Shown here: in pieces, positions 8,721-16,637 of the stretch
How positions within the stretch are numbered: the first letter of the stretch is position 1
Layout of the letters: the number at the start of each line of letters is the position of its first letter
Assembly (NCBI RefSeq): GCF_044003965.1
Contig: NZ_JBAWKC010000004.1
Span: 248,001-312,000, forward strand
Direction: 5' to 3'
Source of the DNA: Yeosuana aquiaggeris
Lineage (GTDB): Bacteria > Bacteroidota > Bacteroidia > Flavobacteriales > Flavobacteriaceae
Length of the DNA: 64,000 nucleotides
Notes under the pieces: generated by a model
What the model was told of the DNA's origin: nothing
Databases searched by the model: none
Seen by the model: the letters and a program-made list of their open reading frames with translations, nothing else
Program-made: the position numbers and the translations under genes

Positions 8721-11180
8721 TTATTTTTTGAAAAAGGATTTTACTATTGAAAAAAATCCTGACTTCGATTTAGCATCATCATGATATCCATTTGCATAAT
8801 TTCCATAGCCATAACCATAACCATAACCATAGCCGTATCCATAGCCATACTTCGCTTTCTGGTCATAGCCGTTATAAATGAGACTTATATTTTTTATCTG
8901 CTTAGTTTTATGTTTTTCATTTATAAAATTCAGCATTCCTTTTTTTGTATAGTCCTGTCTTACAACATACAAGGAGGCATCGACATATTCCAGCAATTCC
9001 ATAGCATCTGAGACTAAACCAACAGGAGGCGTGTCTAAAACGATATAATCATATTTTGTTTTTAAAACACTGATTAATTCATTTAACTTATCATTAATCA
9101 ATAATTCAGATGGGTTTGGAGGTACAGGACCTGACGTAATCACATCCAGAAATTCTATTTCAGTATGTTGAATCACATCCTCCAAAGAACTTTGTCCAAT
9201 TAAATAATTTACAACGCCTATATCATTTTGAATACCAAAATCTCCAAAAATCTTTGGCTTCCTCAAATCTAACCCTACCAAAATCGTTTTTTTACCGCTT
9301 AAAGCAAAAACCGTTGCCACATTAATGGAACAAAATGTTTTTCCTTCTCCACTAACTGAAGAGGTTACCATCAAGGTTTTAGCACCGTCCGATATTTGTG
9401 ATTTATAGTAATACTGTAAATTAGAACGTATGGCTCGAAAGGCCTCAGCAACCGCTGATTTTGGCTTTCGATGAACCACTAAATTATTATCTAAACGATT
9501 CTTGCCAACAACACCCAAAATTGGAATAGACGACAATTTCTCCAAATCCATGGGACTATGAATATTGTTGTCTAAAACGGTTAAGAGAAAGGCCACCAAT
9601 AATGGAATTAGCAGAGCAGCAAAAAAGGCAAACACATAACGAATATTTAAATTCCTGCCTAAAACGGTCGCCCCTGTATTCTTGGCAGAATCAATAATAA
9701 GAATATCGGATACATTGGAGGCTTTGATAATTTCAGCCTCACCACGTTTTGCCAAAAACACATTATAGGTTTGCTCACTTAAAGTATATTGACGCTCAAT
9801 AGTAATGAGTTGTTGCTGATCTTCTGGCAACTTGCTGAATTGCGCCTCAACCTTACTTAAATTAGTATTAATAGTCTGTAACTCTCTTTTTAAACCATTA
9901 TCAGCTGCATTAATGTTTTCTAAAAGCACATTTTTCAGTCCTTCTATTTGTCTGTTTAGATCATTAAAAACAGAGGTTTCACTTCGAACCGAATATTGTA
10001 GTTTTGATTTTTGAACAGATAGCTCATTGATTTTTGCGACGTTATTTAAAATGTTAGCATCACCAATTCCAGCTATAGAAGGTGCTGGTATATCTGTAAA
10101 AGAACTACTCGTTAATAAATAGTTTTTAAGATTGGAATAATAATTTAATTGTCTCTTAATTCCCTCTTTATCTGAGTCTAAATTGGTGAGTTTTTCATTC
10201 AGCAAAGTGCTTTCTTCATCAAGGCTATAAATTTTATTCTTCTTTCGGTAATCATTTAATGCTTCGGCATTATCAGATAAATCACTTTTTACTCTAGAAA
10301 TTTGCTGGTCTATAAAAATAATGGCATTGGAGGCATATTGGTTTTTACGTTCCAATTGATCCTCACTTAACACGGTAACCAGAGCATTCAAATAATCCAC
10401 AATTTTCTCTGTATTCTTATCAATTAAAGAAATATCTAAAATGGGTGAATTATTGGTATTGGCTATACCTGTTCTTCCCTGATAACTTGCAACGACACTA
10501 TCAAAATTACTGAACTGAATAAAATACTCCTCTCCTGGTGTGGGATTTCGATTTTCATTTAATGCTAAAGTGCCCTTTAAAAATGGTAAATCTACTAGTT
10601 CACCTACTTTGAATTGTTTTTTAAATACACCTGTTGGCACGTCAACTCTTGATAACTCCTTAGTGATATAGTTTTGAACTGCGACAGTATTTTCTAAAAA
10701 CTCAACTTCTAATTCAAATGAACCCGCATCCAAAAAGGTTAATTTTATAGGATTATTGATTATCTGACCGAAATTGTATTCATGATCAAACCTAAAAGGG
10801 GCTGCTTTATAAATATCCTGTTTTGCAAAACGACCTTGTTTTAAGTAACTTTTATAAAACTCCAGCCTGTCGACCACCTTTTCATGATGGGAACGTGATT
10901 TCATGGTCACGATCATAGTCTGAACCTTAGCAGTGACACCACCCCAATTAAAAGTTAAGCTTGCATTGGAAGTAAATAAGGGGTTACTGTCATCCTCGAC
11001 GGATATTTTTGTGCTTAAACGATAAGAGAACTCTTCCCTAATATTTTTTTGATAGACATAAAAAACACCTAAAGCCAAAAGCAACAAAAACCATTTCCAA
11101 TAGCTTAAGGCTCTGAATAAAAACTTTTTGATATCAAAACTAGTAGAGGCCGATTCTGAAACTTCAAATTCTTCAATCAT
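8721..11180 (-). CDS. Wzc-like polysaccharide copolymerase / bacterial tyrosine autokinase
   Basis: An 819-residue inner-membrane protein. TM1 lies near residues 30-48, a long coiled-coil periplasmic region follows, TM2 lies near 510-535, and a cytoplasmic BY-kinase domain comes last. The kinase has Walker A VSGEGKT near residue 610, Walker A' VGLDLRKPK and Walker B LDTPPVG near 717. The C-terminus is a Gly-Tyr alternating cluster (about residues 776-792) followed by a basic tail, the usual autophosphorylation site. Its DNA is a hexanucleotide repeat. The gene follows the Wza-like gene by 9 bases. It probably controls chain length and export together with Wza. Confidence 0.92.
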   Translation of the reverse strand: MIEEFEVSESASTSFDIKKFLFRALSYWKWFLLLLALGVFYVYQKNIREEFSYRLSTKISVEDDSNPLFTSNASLTFNWGGVTAKVQTMIVTMKSRSHHEKVVDRLEFYKSYLKQGRFAKQDIYKAAPFRFDHEYNFGQIINNPIKLTFLDAGSFELEVEFLENTVAVQNYITKELSRVDVPTGVFKKQFKVGELVDLPFLKGTLALNENRNPTPGEEYFIQFSNFDSVVASYQGRTGIANTNNSPILDISLIDKNTEKIVDYLNALVTVLSEDQLERKNQYASNAIIFIDQQISRVKSDLSDNAEALNDYRKKNKIYSLDEESTLLNEKLTNLDSDKEGIKRQLNYYSNLKNYLLTSSSFTDIPAPSIAGIGDANILNNVAKINELSVQKSKLQYSVRSETSVFNDLNRQIEGLKNVLLENINAADNGLKRELQTINTNLSKVEAQFSKLPEDQQQLITIERQYTLSEQTYNVFLAKRGEAEIIKASNVSDILIIDSAKNTGATVLGRNLNIRYVFAFFAALLIPLLVAFLLTVLDNNIHSPMDLEKLSSIPILGVVGKNRLDNNLVVHRKPKSAVAEAFRAIRSNLQYYYKSQISDGAKTLMVTSSVSGEGKTFCSINVATVFALSGKKTILVGLDLRKPKIFGDFGIQNDIGVVNYLIGQSSLEDVIQHTEIEFLDVITSGPVPPNPSELLINDKLNELISVLKTKYDYIVLDTPPVGLVSDAMELLEYVDASLYVVRQDYTKKGMLNFINEKHKTKQIKNISLIYNGYDQKAKYGYGYGYGYGYGYGYGNYANGYHDDAKSKSGFFSIVKSFFKK
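8803..8850 (-). repeat. Hexanucleotide repeat encoding the Tyr-Gly tail of the Wzc-like kinase
   Basis: About eight imperfect copies of a 6-base unit (CCATAR on the plus strand) encode alternating Gly and Tyr. Each unit gained or lost by slippage would change the number of phosphorylatable tyrosines without shifting the frame. Several consecutive units are identical (CCATAA), which favours slippage. Confidence 0.75.
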
Positions 11181-11189
11181 GATTTTACA

Positions 11190-11987
11190 TTAAAGATTTT
11201 TAGTTAAAAAATAGGTCGACACAATAATTGCAAAAATAGAAGCCACCGTTGTTAAAGTCTGTGTAAAAGTCTCCCCTGCACCTAATGCTTTACGTTTTAA
11301 AGGTTTTACAAAAATCATATCATTTGGCTGAATATAATAGTAGGGCGATTGCATGGCCACCAGATCGGTTAAATCTATATGGTGAATTTTTTGACCTTGC
11401 GGATATTGCCTAATCACCATCACATCGGTTCTATCTCCAGTATTTTTAATATCCCCTGCATTCGCTAAGGCTTCAATGATGTTGACACGGTCTTGAAACA
11501 AAGTAAAAACACCAGAGCCATTTACTTCACCAGTAACGGTATATCTTAATCCTGCTAATTTTACAGTCACAAATAATTCTGCAGTATCCTTGAAATATTG
11601 CTTAAGTAATTCACTTTTAACTTTTTCTTCTATTTGTTCAACAGTGAAACCTAACACGTTAATTTCACCTAAAATGGGGAATTTAATATTTCCATGTAAA
11701 TCAACCGTGAATCCATTAAAATATAGTTGTGCGCCTCCTTGAGATGCATTAGAATTGGTGGTTTCTACCGGATTAAAAATTTTAGTCAATTCATTATCTA
11801 ATGCCTTTACATTAATACTTAAAATATCATTGACCTGAACGCGATAGGGTTTAGAGGTTTCTTTTAGTAATAAAGAATCATTAAGAACCGTTCCTTTATC
11901 CTGAAAATAAACGACATCCTTATTGGTAATACACGATGAAAAGAACACGCTGATTAGTGTACAAATAAATAAAATCAATCGTTTCAT
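11190..11987 (-). CDS. Polysaccharide export outer-membrane lipoprotein, Wza-like
   Basis: A 265-residue protein starting MKRLILFICTLISVFFSSC, which is a lipoprotein signal with the cysteine at residue 19. A Poly_export domain follows (YRVQVNDILSINV and GEINVLGFTVEQIEE), then an SLBB-type region (YTVTGEVNGSGVF) and a C-terminal hydrophobic helix (VASIFAIIVSTYFL) like that of Wza. The reading frame extends upstream to 12071, but only the ATG at 11987 gives a signal peptide directly. It is the first gene of the polysaccharide operon. It should form or line the outer-membrane exit pore and contact the Wzc-like protein. Confidence 0.9.
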   Translation of the reverse strand: MKRLILFICTLISVFFSSCITNKDVVYFQDKGTVLNDSLLLKETSKPYRVQVNDILSINVKALDNELTKIFNPVETTNSNASQGGAQLYFNGFTVDLHGNIKFPILGEINVLGFTVEQIEEKVKSELLKQYFKDTAELFVTVKLAGLRYTVTGEVNGSGVFTLFQDRVNIIEALANAGDIKNTGDRTDVMVIRQYPQGQKIHHIDLTDLVAMQSPYYYIQPNDMIFVKPLKRKALGAGETFTQTLTTVASIFAIIVSTYFLTKNL

Positions 11988-12008
11988 TGCGGGCAAATGG
12001 TTTAAAAG

Positions 12009-12016
12009 CAAATATA
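12009..12016 (-). promoter_or_regulatory. Probable -7 element for the polysaccharide operon
   Basis: The minus strand reads TATATTTG here, a full match to the Bacteroidota -7 consensus TAnnTTTG, 21 bases upstream of the Wza-like start codon. No TTG -33 element stands at the ideal 19-base distance, so confidence is moderate. It is the only good candidate ahead of the 12-kb operon. Confidence 0.45.
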
Positions 12017-12090
12017 ACCTTTCAACAGGAATATAAAAACTAATGTAGCAAATTTTGGTAATTTGTAGCATCTTTGCAAAAAAGAATCTT

Positions 12091-13953
12091 TTGAATTATC
12101 TAACTGTTGAAAACATATCAAAATCTTACGGAGAATTAACGCTGTTTGAGAATATTTCATTTAGCATCCATAAGGATGAAAAAATAGCATTTATTGCTAA
12201 AAATGGGACTGGAAAAACCTCCATTTTAAATATTATTGCAGGTGATGATGAACCTGATTCTGGTAATATCACTTACCGAAATGGCATTGCTGTTTCATTT
12301 TTACCTCAGGACCCTAAACTTAATCCGGCATTAACGGTTGAAGAAACCATTTTTGCAAGTGACAATCCTATTTTGAAGGTCATTTTAAATTATGAAAAAG
12401 CCTTGTTGCATCATGAAGACCAGGAAGCTTATCAAAAAGCCTTCGAAGCTATGGAGCGTCACCAGGCCTGGGATTTTGAAACCCAATACAAACAAATTCT
12501 ATTCAAACTCAAACTTGATAATTTAGATCAAAAAGTAAGCACCCTTTCCGGAGGACAAAAAAAACGATTGTCTTTGGCGAATGCGCTTATCAACAAACCA
12601 GATCTACTCATTTTAGATGAACCAACGAATCATTTGGATCTAGAAATGATAGAATGGCTGGAAGCTTTTTTTGCAAAAGAAAACATCACCCTATTTATGG
12701 TCACGCATGACCGCTATTTCTTAGAACGAGTGTGTAATGAAATTATAGAGTTAGATGAAGGTGAATTGTACAGTTATAAAGGAAACTACTCTTATTATCT
12801 TGAAAAAAGAGAAGCACGCATTGAACAAGAAACCACGGAAACAGGCAAAGCCAAACAACTCTTTAAAAAAGAATTGGAATGGATTAGAAGGCAACCTAAA
12901 GCCAGAACCACGAAATCTAAATCAAGGATTGACGATTTTCAGGATATCAAGCACCGAGCCAGCCAGCGCAGAAATGACCACCAAGTGCAGTTGGAACTCA
13001 ACATGGAGCGTTTGGGTAATAAAATTATTGAACTTCATAAAGTATCTAAATCTTATAAAGACAAGGTGATTCTCGATGGATTTAGTTATATGTTTCAAAA
13101 TGGCGAACGCTTAGGTATCATAGGTAAAAACGGTACGGGTAAGTCTACTTTCCTAAATCTTCTAACTCAAACCATAAGACCAGATTCCGGCAAAATTGTT
13201 TTAGGTGAAACCGTCAAATTTGGTTACTATACTCAAAGTGGTATCACCATTAAACCAGATCAAAAAGTGATTGACGTCATTCGCGAATTTGGTGATTACA
13301 TACCACTTAAAAAAGGACGTCAAATAAGTGCGCAACAACTTTTAGAACGCTTTTTATTCAGCAGAAAAAAACAATATGATTTTGTTGAAAAACTGAGTGG
13401 CGGCGAACTTAAGCGATTATATCTATGTACCGTTTTAATTCAAAATCCCAATTTTTTAATCCTTGATGAGCCTACCAATGATTTAGATATTGTAACCCTC
13501 AATGTACTTGAAAGTTTCTTGCTAGATTTTCCTGGTTGTGTTATAGTCGTGTCTCATGATCGTTATTTTATGGATAAAGTAGTGGACCATTTATTCATTT
13601 TCAGAGGTGATGGTGTTATTGAAGATTTTCCTGGAAACTATACCGATTTTAGAGTGTATGATGATAGTCAGCCCGCCAAATCAAATGCATCAGAAGAGAA
13701 AAAAGAAAAAAATACCTGGAAAAAGACAGAAGACAACAAGTTATCTTATAATGAAGAAAAAGAACTTAAAAATATTGAAAGCAAGCTGAAGTCTTTAGCT
13801 TTTGACAAAAAAGAACTAGAGCATAAATTCCATAATCCGGAACTCTCTCAGGATGATATTTTAAAATTGTCTGAAAGGTTACAAAAAATAATTGATGAAA
13901 TGGATGCTAAAGAAGAACGCTGGTTTGAATTATCATCCAAGCTTGAAGATTAA
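12091..13953 (+). CDS. ABC-F family ATPase (Uup-like)
   Basis: A cytosolic protein of about 620 residues with two ABC domains and no membrane segments. The first domain has NGTGKTS, LSGGQKKR and LLILDEPTNHLDL. The second has GKNGTGKST, LSGGELKR and FLILDEPTNDLDI. A charged linker lies between them and the C-terminus is a lysine/glutamate-rich coiled coil. ABC-F proteins act on ribosomes or DNA rather than as transporters. The frame opens at 12055, but homologous starts (MNYLxVENISKSYGE) map to the TTG at 12091, which I take as the start. It is divergent from the Wza-like gene and shares a one-base overlap (TAATG) with the methyltransferase downstream. Confidence 0.9.
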   Translation: MNYLTVENISKSYGELTLFENISFSIHKDEKIAFIAKNGTGKTSILNIIAGDDEPDSGNITYRNGIAVSFLPQDPKLNPALTVEETIFASDNPILKVILNYEKALLHHEDQEAYQKAFEAMERHQAWDFETQYKQILFKLKLDNLDQKVSTLSGGQKKRLSLANALINKPDLLILDEPTNHLDLEMIEWLEAFFAKENITLFMVTHDRYFLERVCNEIIELDEGELYSYKGNYSYYLEKREARIEQETTETGKAKQLFKKELEWIRRQPKARTTKSKSRIDDFQDIKHRASQRRNDHQVQLELNMERLGNKIIELHKVSKSYKDKVILDGFSYMFQNGERLGIIGKNGTGKSTFLNLLTQTIRPDSGKIVLGETVKFGYYTQSGITIKPDQKVIDVIREFGDYIPLKKGRQISAQQLLERFLFSRKKQYDFVEKLSGGELKRLYLCTVLIQNPNFLILDEPTNDLDIVTLNVLESFLLDFPGCVIVVSHDRYFMDKVVDHLFIFRGDGVIEDFPGNYTDFRVYDDSQPAKSNASEEKKEKNTWKKTEDNKLSYNEEKELKNIESKLKSLAFDKKELEHKFHNPELSQDDILKLSERLQKIIDEMDAKEERWFELSSKLED

Positions 13954-14726
13954 TGTTTTATCAAATTATCAAATACATTCAATTCTTATATAGATCAACC
14001 AATCAGCATGGTGTGCACTCTCCTTTTGTATATGATCTAATTACTCAATGTTTTTATGATAAAACCCCATACCAGAGTTATCAAACCATATCAGAGTACA
14101 GAAAAGCACTCATAAAAAATAAATTAAAAATTAAAATAACAGATTTAGGAAGTGGCTCTCATAAAAACAATTCAAATATGAGAACTATTTCAGAAATGGC
14201 TAAACATGCCGGATCTTCATTTTTTAGGGCTAAACTCATTCACAGATTAGTTCGATATTTCAAGAGTGATACTATTTTAGAGTTAGGAACTTCTTTAGGT
14301 ATCGCAACACAGGCTATGCATTTAGGAAATCCTAAGGCCAAAATCACTTCAATTGAAGGATGCCCGAATCTTTCGGAATTTACAAAATCAAATTTTTCAA
14401 AAAACATGTTAAATGGCATCAGCATTATTAATGATGATTTTAAAAAAGCTTTAAAAGGATTAAATTCTACTCCCTTTGATTTGGTGTTTTTTGATGGCAA
14501 CCATCAAAAAGAAGCTACTTTAGAATATTTTGAAGCACTTTTACCTGCTATTCATAATGATTCTGTCTTTATTTTTGACGATATTTACTGGTCCAAAAAT
14601 ATGACTGAGGCCTGGAAGCTAATAAAAGAGCATCCAAAAGTGACCGTAACCATTGATACTTTCTTCTGGGGCTTCGTTTTTTTTAGAAGTGAACAAAAAA
14701 AAGAACATTTTACGATTAGAGTGTAA
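13953..14726 (+). CDS. Class I SAM-dependent methyltransferase
   Basis: A 257-residue protein. ILELGTSLGIATQAM near residue 111 is a motif I SAM-binding loop, SIEG follows as motif II, and LVFFDGNHQKEAT and FIFDDIYWS resemble the O-methyltransferase type (Methyltransf_24-like). The first 90 residues (HGVHSPFVYDL) are conserved in Bacteroidota homologues in my recollection. The start codon overlaps the ABC-F stop by one base, so the two are co-translated. The substrate is unknown. Confidence 0.8.
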   Translation: MFYQIIKYIQFLYRSTNQHGVHSPFVYDLITQCFYDKTPYQSYQTISEYRKALIKNKLKIKITDLGSGSHKNNSNMRTISEMAKHAGSSFFRAKLIHRLVRYFKSDTILELGTSLGIATQAMHLGNPKAKITSIEGCPNLSEFTKSNFSKNMLNGISIINDDFKKALKGLNSTPFDLVFFDGNHQKEATLEYFEALLPAIHNDSVFIFDDIYWSKNMTEAWKLIKEHPKVTVTIDTFFWGFVFFRSEQKKEHFTIRV

Positions 14727-14768
14727 CAAGAAAGTGGTATATGCGTCAAATAACATAGAATTCATTTT

Positions 14769-15452
14769 ATGAGTAAGGTTATTAAAATCAGAAACATTAT
14801 TCGTGACTTTAAATTAGGTCAGGAAATTGTTAACGTATTAAAGGGTATTGATTTAGATATTGAACGTGGAGAATACGTTGCCATTATGGGTCCGTCAGGA
14901 TCAGGTAAATCCACTCTTATGAATATTATAGGCTGTCTGGACACCGCAACTGCAGGTACTTATATTTTAAACGGTAAAGACGTCAGTAAAATGTCTGACG
15001 ATGAATTAGCAGAGATCAGAAACAAAGAGATAGGGTTTGTGTTTCAAACCTTTAATTTATTGCCAAGAACCACGGCTCTTGACAATGTAGCTTTACCTAT
15101 GGTTTATGCTGGTTTTTCAAAAAGTGAACGCACAAAGCGCGCTATAGAAGTACTTAAAGATGTAGGATTGTCAGACCGTATGGATCATAAACCGAATCAA
15201 CTTTCGGGAGGTCAAAGACAGCGTGTAGCTGTAGGTCGCGCTTTAATAAATAACCCTTCCATCATCTTAGCTGATGAACCTACCGGAAATTTAGATTCAA
15301 AAACCTCTTTAGAGATATTAAATTTATTTGAAGATATACATAAGAAAGGTAATACTGTTATTGTGGTAACTCATGAAGAAGATGTTGCAGCCCGTGCCAA
15401 AAGAATTATCAGATTAATTGACGGTATGATTAGCAGTGATACAATGAACTAG
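14769..15452 (+). CDS. ABC transporter ATP-binding protein, LolD/MacB type
   Basis: A 227-residue ATPase with Walker A GPSGSGKST near residue 40, Q-loop FQTFNLLPRTTALDNV, signature LSGGQRQRVAVGRAL and Walker B IILADEPTGNLDS. This subgroup energises lipoprotein release (LolCDE) or MacB-type mechanotransmission with FtsX-fold permeases. No permease gene is adjacent, so its partner must be encoded elsewhere. Family assignment is firm; the specific role is open. Confidence 0.88.
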   Translation: MSKVIKIRNIIRDFKLGQEIVNVLKGIDLDIERGEYVAIMGPSGSGKSTLMNIIGCLDTATAGTYILNGKDVSKMSDDELAEIRNKEIGFVFQTFNLLPRTTALDNVALPMVYAGFSKSERTKRAIEVLKDVGLSDRMDHKPNQLSGGQRQRVAVGRALINNPSIILADEPTGNLDSKTSLEILNLFEDIHKKGNTVIVVTHEEDVAARAKRIIRLIDGMISSDTMN

Positions 15453-15518
15453 TAACCGTAGTAATTAAAATTATCATAATTTTTTTAGCTTTTACCATTT
15501 TACCTTTACTTTTATAAA

Positions 15519-16091
15519 ATGAAAATCTACACAAAGACAGGAGACAAAGGCACAACCGCATTATTTGGAGGCACAAGAGTCCCTAAACACCATATTCGTA
15601 TTGAAAGTTATGGAACCGTTGATGAATTAAATTCACACTTGGGTCTCATTCGCGATCAAGATATCAATCCACATTATAAAGACTTACTTATTCATATTCA
15701 AGACAGATTATTTACTGTTGGAGCCATTTTAGCAACTGATCCTGAAAAAAATATTTTAAAAAACGGAAAAGAACGCCTGAATATTCCAAAAATTTCTATT
15801 CAGGATATTGAACGCTTAGAACAAGAAATGGATACTATGAATGAAGTATTGCCACCAATGACTCACTTTGTTTTACCTGGCGGCCATCAAACCGTGTCAT
15901 TCTGTCACATTGCACGCTGTGTTTGCAGAAGAGCAGAACGTTTGGCAACCGCGCTTAATGACATTTCTCCTGTAGACGGCCACACCCTAATGTATTTAAA
16001 CCGTCTTTCTGACTACCTTTTTGTATTGGCACGGAAGTTGTCAAATGATTTACAAGCAAATGAAATTAAATGGATTCCTGAGAAACATTAG
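15519..16091 (+). CDS. Cob(I)yrinic acid a,c-diamide adenosyltransferase, PduO type
   Basis: A 190-residue protein beginning MKIYTKTGDKGTTALFGG, the ATP-binding loop of PduO-type ATP:cob(I)alamin adenosyltransferases, with ESYGTVDELNS and the C-terminal RCVCRRAERLA helix that carries the conserved arginines. It attaches the 5'-deoxyadenosyl group to corrinoid, giving adenosylcobalamin. The likely client is the fused mutase at 36003-39413. It follows the LolD-like gene by 66 bases; no cobalamin riboswitch is visible upstream. Confidence 0.92.
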   Translation: MKIYTKTGDKGTTALFGGTRVPKHHIRIESYGTVDELNSHLGLIRDQDINPHYKDLLIHIQDRLFTVGAILATDPEKNILKNGKERLNIPKISIQDIERLEQEMDTMNEVLPPMTHFVLPGGHQTVSFCHIARCVCRRAERLATALNDISPVDGHTLMYLNRLSDYLFVLARKLSNDLQANEIKWIPEKH

Positions 16092-16198
16092 ATCCTTAAA
16101 AAAATAGATTTTACTCAGTTTATCATCATTTTAAATTCAAAAATTTGTAATTAAAAAATACGTTCTTAAAAATAATAATTAAATAATTCAATTTTTCC

Positions 16199-16228
16199 TT
16201 GTCTGTTTAAACTAAAAAATTATTTTTG
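16199..16228 (+). promoter_or_regulatory. Bacteroidota-type promoter of the DUF2795 gene
   Basis: TTG at 16199-16201 and TATTTTTG at 16221-16228 are separated by 19 bases, an exact fit to the Bacteroidota -33/-7 promoter architecture. The start codon lies 23 bases beyond the -7 box. This is the clearest promoter in the window. Confidence 0.65.
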
Positions 16229-16251
16229 CAAAAAATTTAAACACTTATACC

Positions 16252-16473
16252 ATGTATTGGACATTAGAATTAGCATCTTATTTAAGTGATGCACCTTGGC
16301 CAGCAACTAAAGACGAGTTAATAGATTACGCTATTAGAACTGGAGCTCCGCTAGAAGTTGTTGAAAATTTACAATCTATAGAAGATGAAGGAGACTCTTA
16401 TGATTCAATTGAAGAAATTTGGTCTGATTACCCAACTGATGATGATTATCTTTGGAATGAAGATGAATATTAA
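16252..16473 (+). CDS. DUF2795 family small acidic protein
   Basis: A 73-residue strongly acidic protein (MYWTLELASYLSDAPWPATK, then a C-terminus rich in Asp, Glu and Tyr). The first 45 residues fit the DUF2795 fold (LxxxxWPATKDELIDYAIRTGAP), a small helical domain of unknown function. It is monocistronic: it has its own consensus promoter 23 bases upstream and a strong terminator just after the stop. That arrangement suggests high, independent expression. Function is not known. Confidence 0.85.
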   Translation: MYWTLELASYLSDAPWPATKDELIDYAIRTGAPLEVVENLQSIEDEGDSYDSIEEIWSDYPTDDDYLWNEDEY

Positions 16474-16492
16474 TAAAGCATAAAGAAAAGTT

Positions 16493-16520
16493 AAAAAGTC
16501 TCGATAAGAGACTTTTTTTA
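16493..16520 (+). terminator. Intrinsic terminator after the DUF2795 gene
   Basis: The stem AAAAAGTCTC / GAGACTTTTT with loop GATAA (16503-16507) is followed by a T run. It closes the DUF2795 transcript 20 bases after its stop codon. Confidence 0.85.
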
Positions 16521-16554
16521 TGCGCTATTTTTTACAAAACAGCATAACAAAATG

Positions 16555-16562
16555 TATCTTTG
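16555..16562 (+). promoter_or_regulatory. Probable -7 element for secA
   Basis: TATCTTTG matches TAnnTTTG, 75 bases upstream of the SecA start and after the preceding terminator. The base triplet at the ideal -33 position is TTA/TAC rather than TTG, so support is partial. Confidence 0.45.
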
Positions 16563-16637
16563 ACTGCTTTTTGAAAGCAACAAAAAATTAAAATATTATT
16601 TAGGTGATTCCTAAATTAAAAATAAAATATATTATCC

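Noticed and set aside
8803..8850. CRISPR-like repeat array
   Set aside because: The unit is only 6 bases without spacers and lies inside a coding region.
8781..9011. Plus-strand frame rich in Ile/Thr repeats (MISICIISIAITITITIA)
   Set aside because: It is the antisense reading of the Tyr-Gly repeat and adjoining kinase coding sequence; it has no promoter and the repetitive composition comes from the hexamer.
11988..12071. Longer Wza-like N-terminus
   Set aside because: The added residues do not fit a lipoprotein signal; the ATG at 11987 gives one directly, and the extension covers the -7 element.
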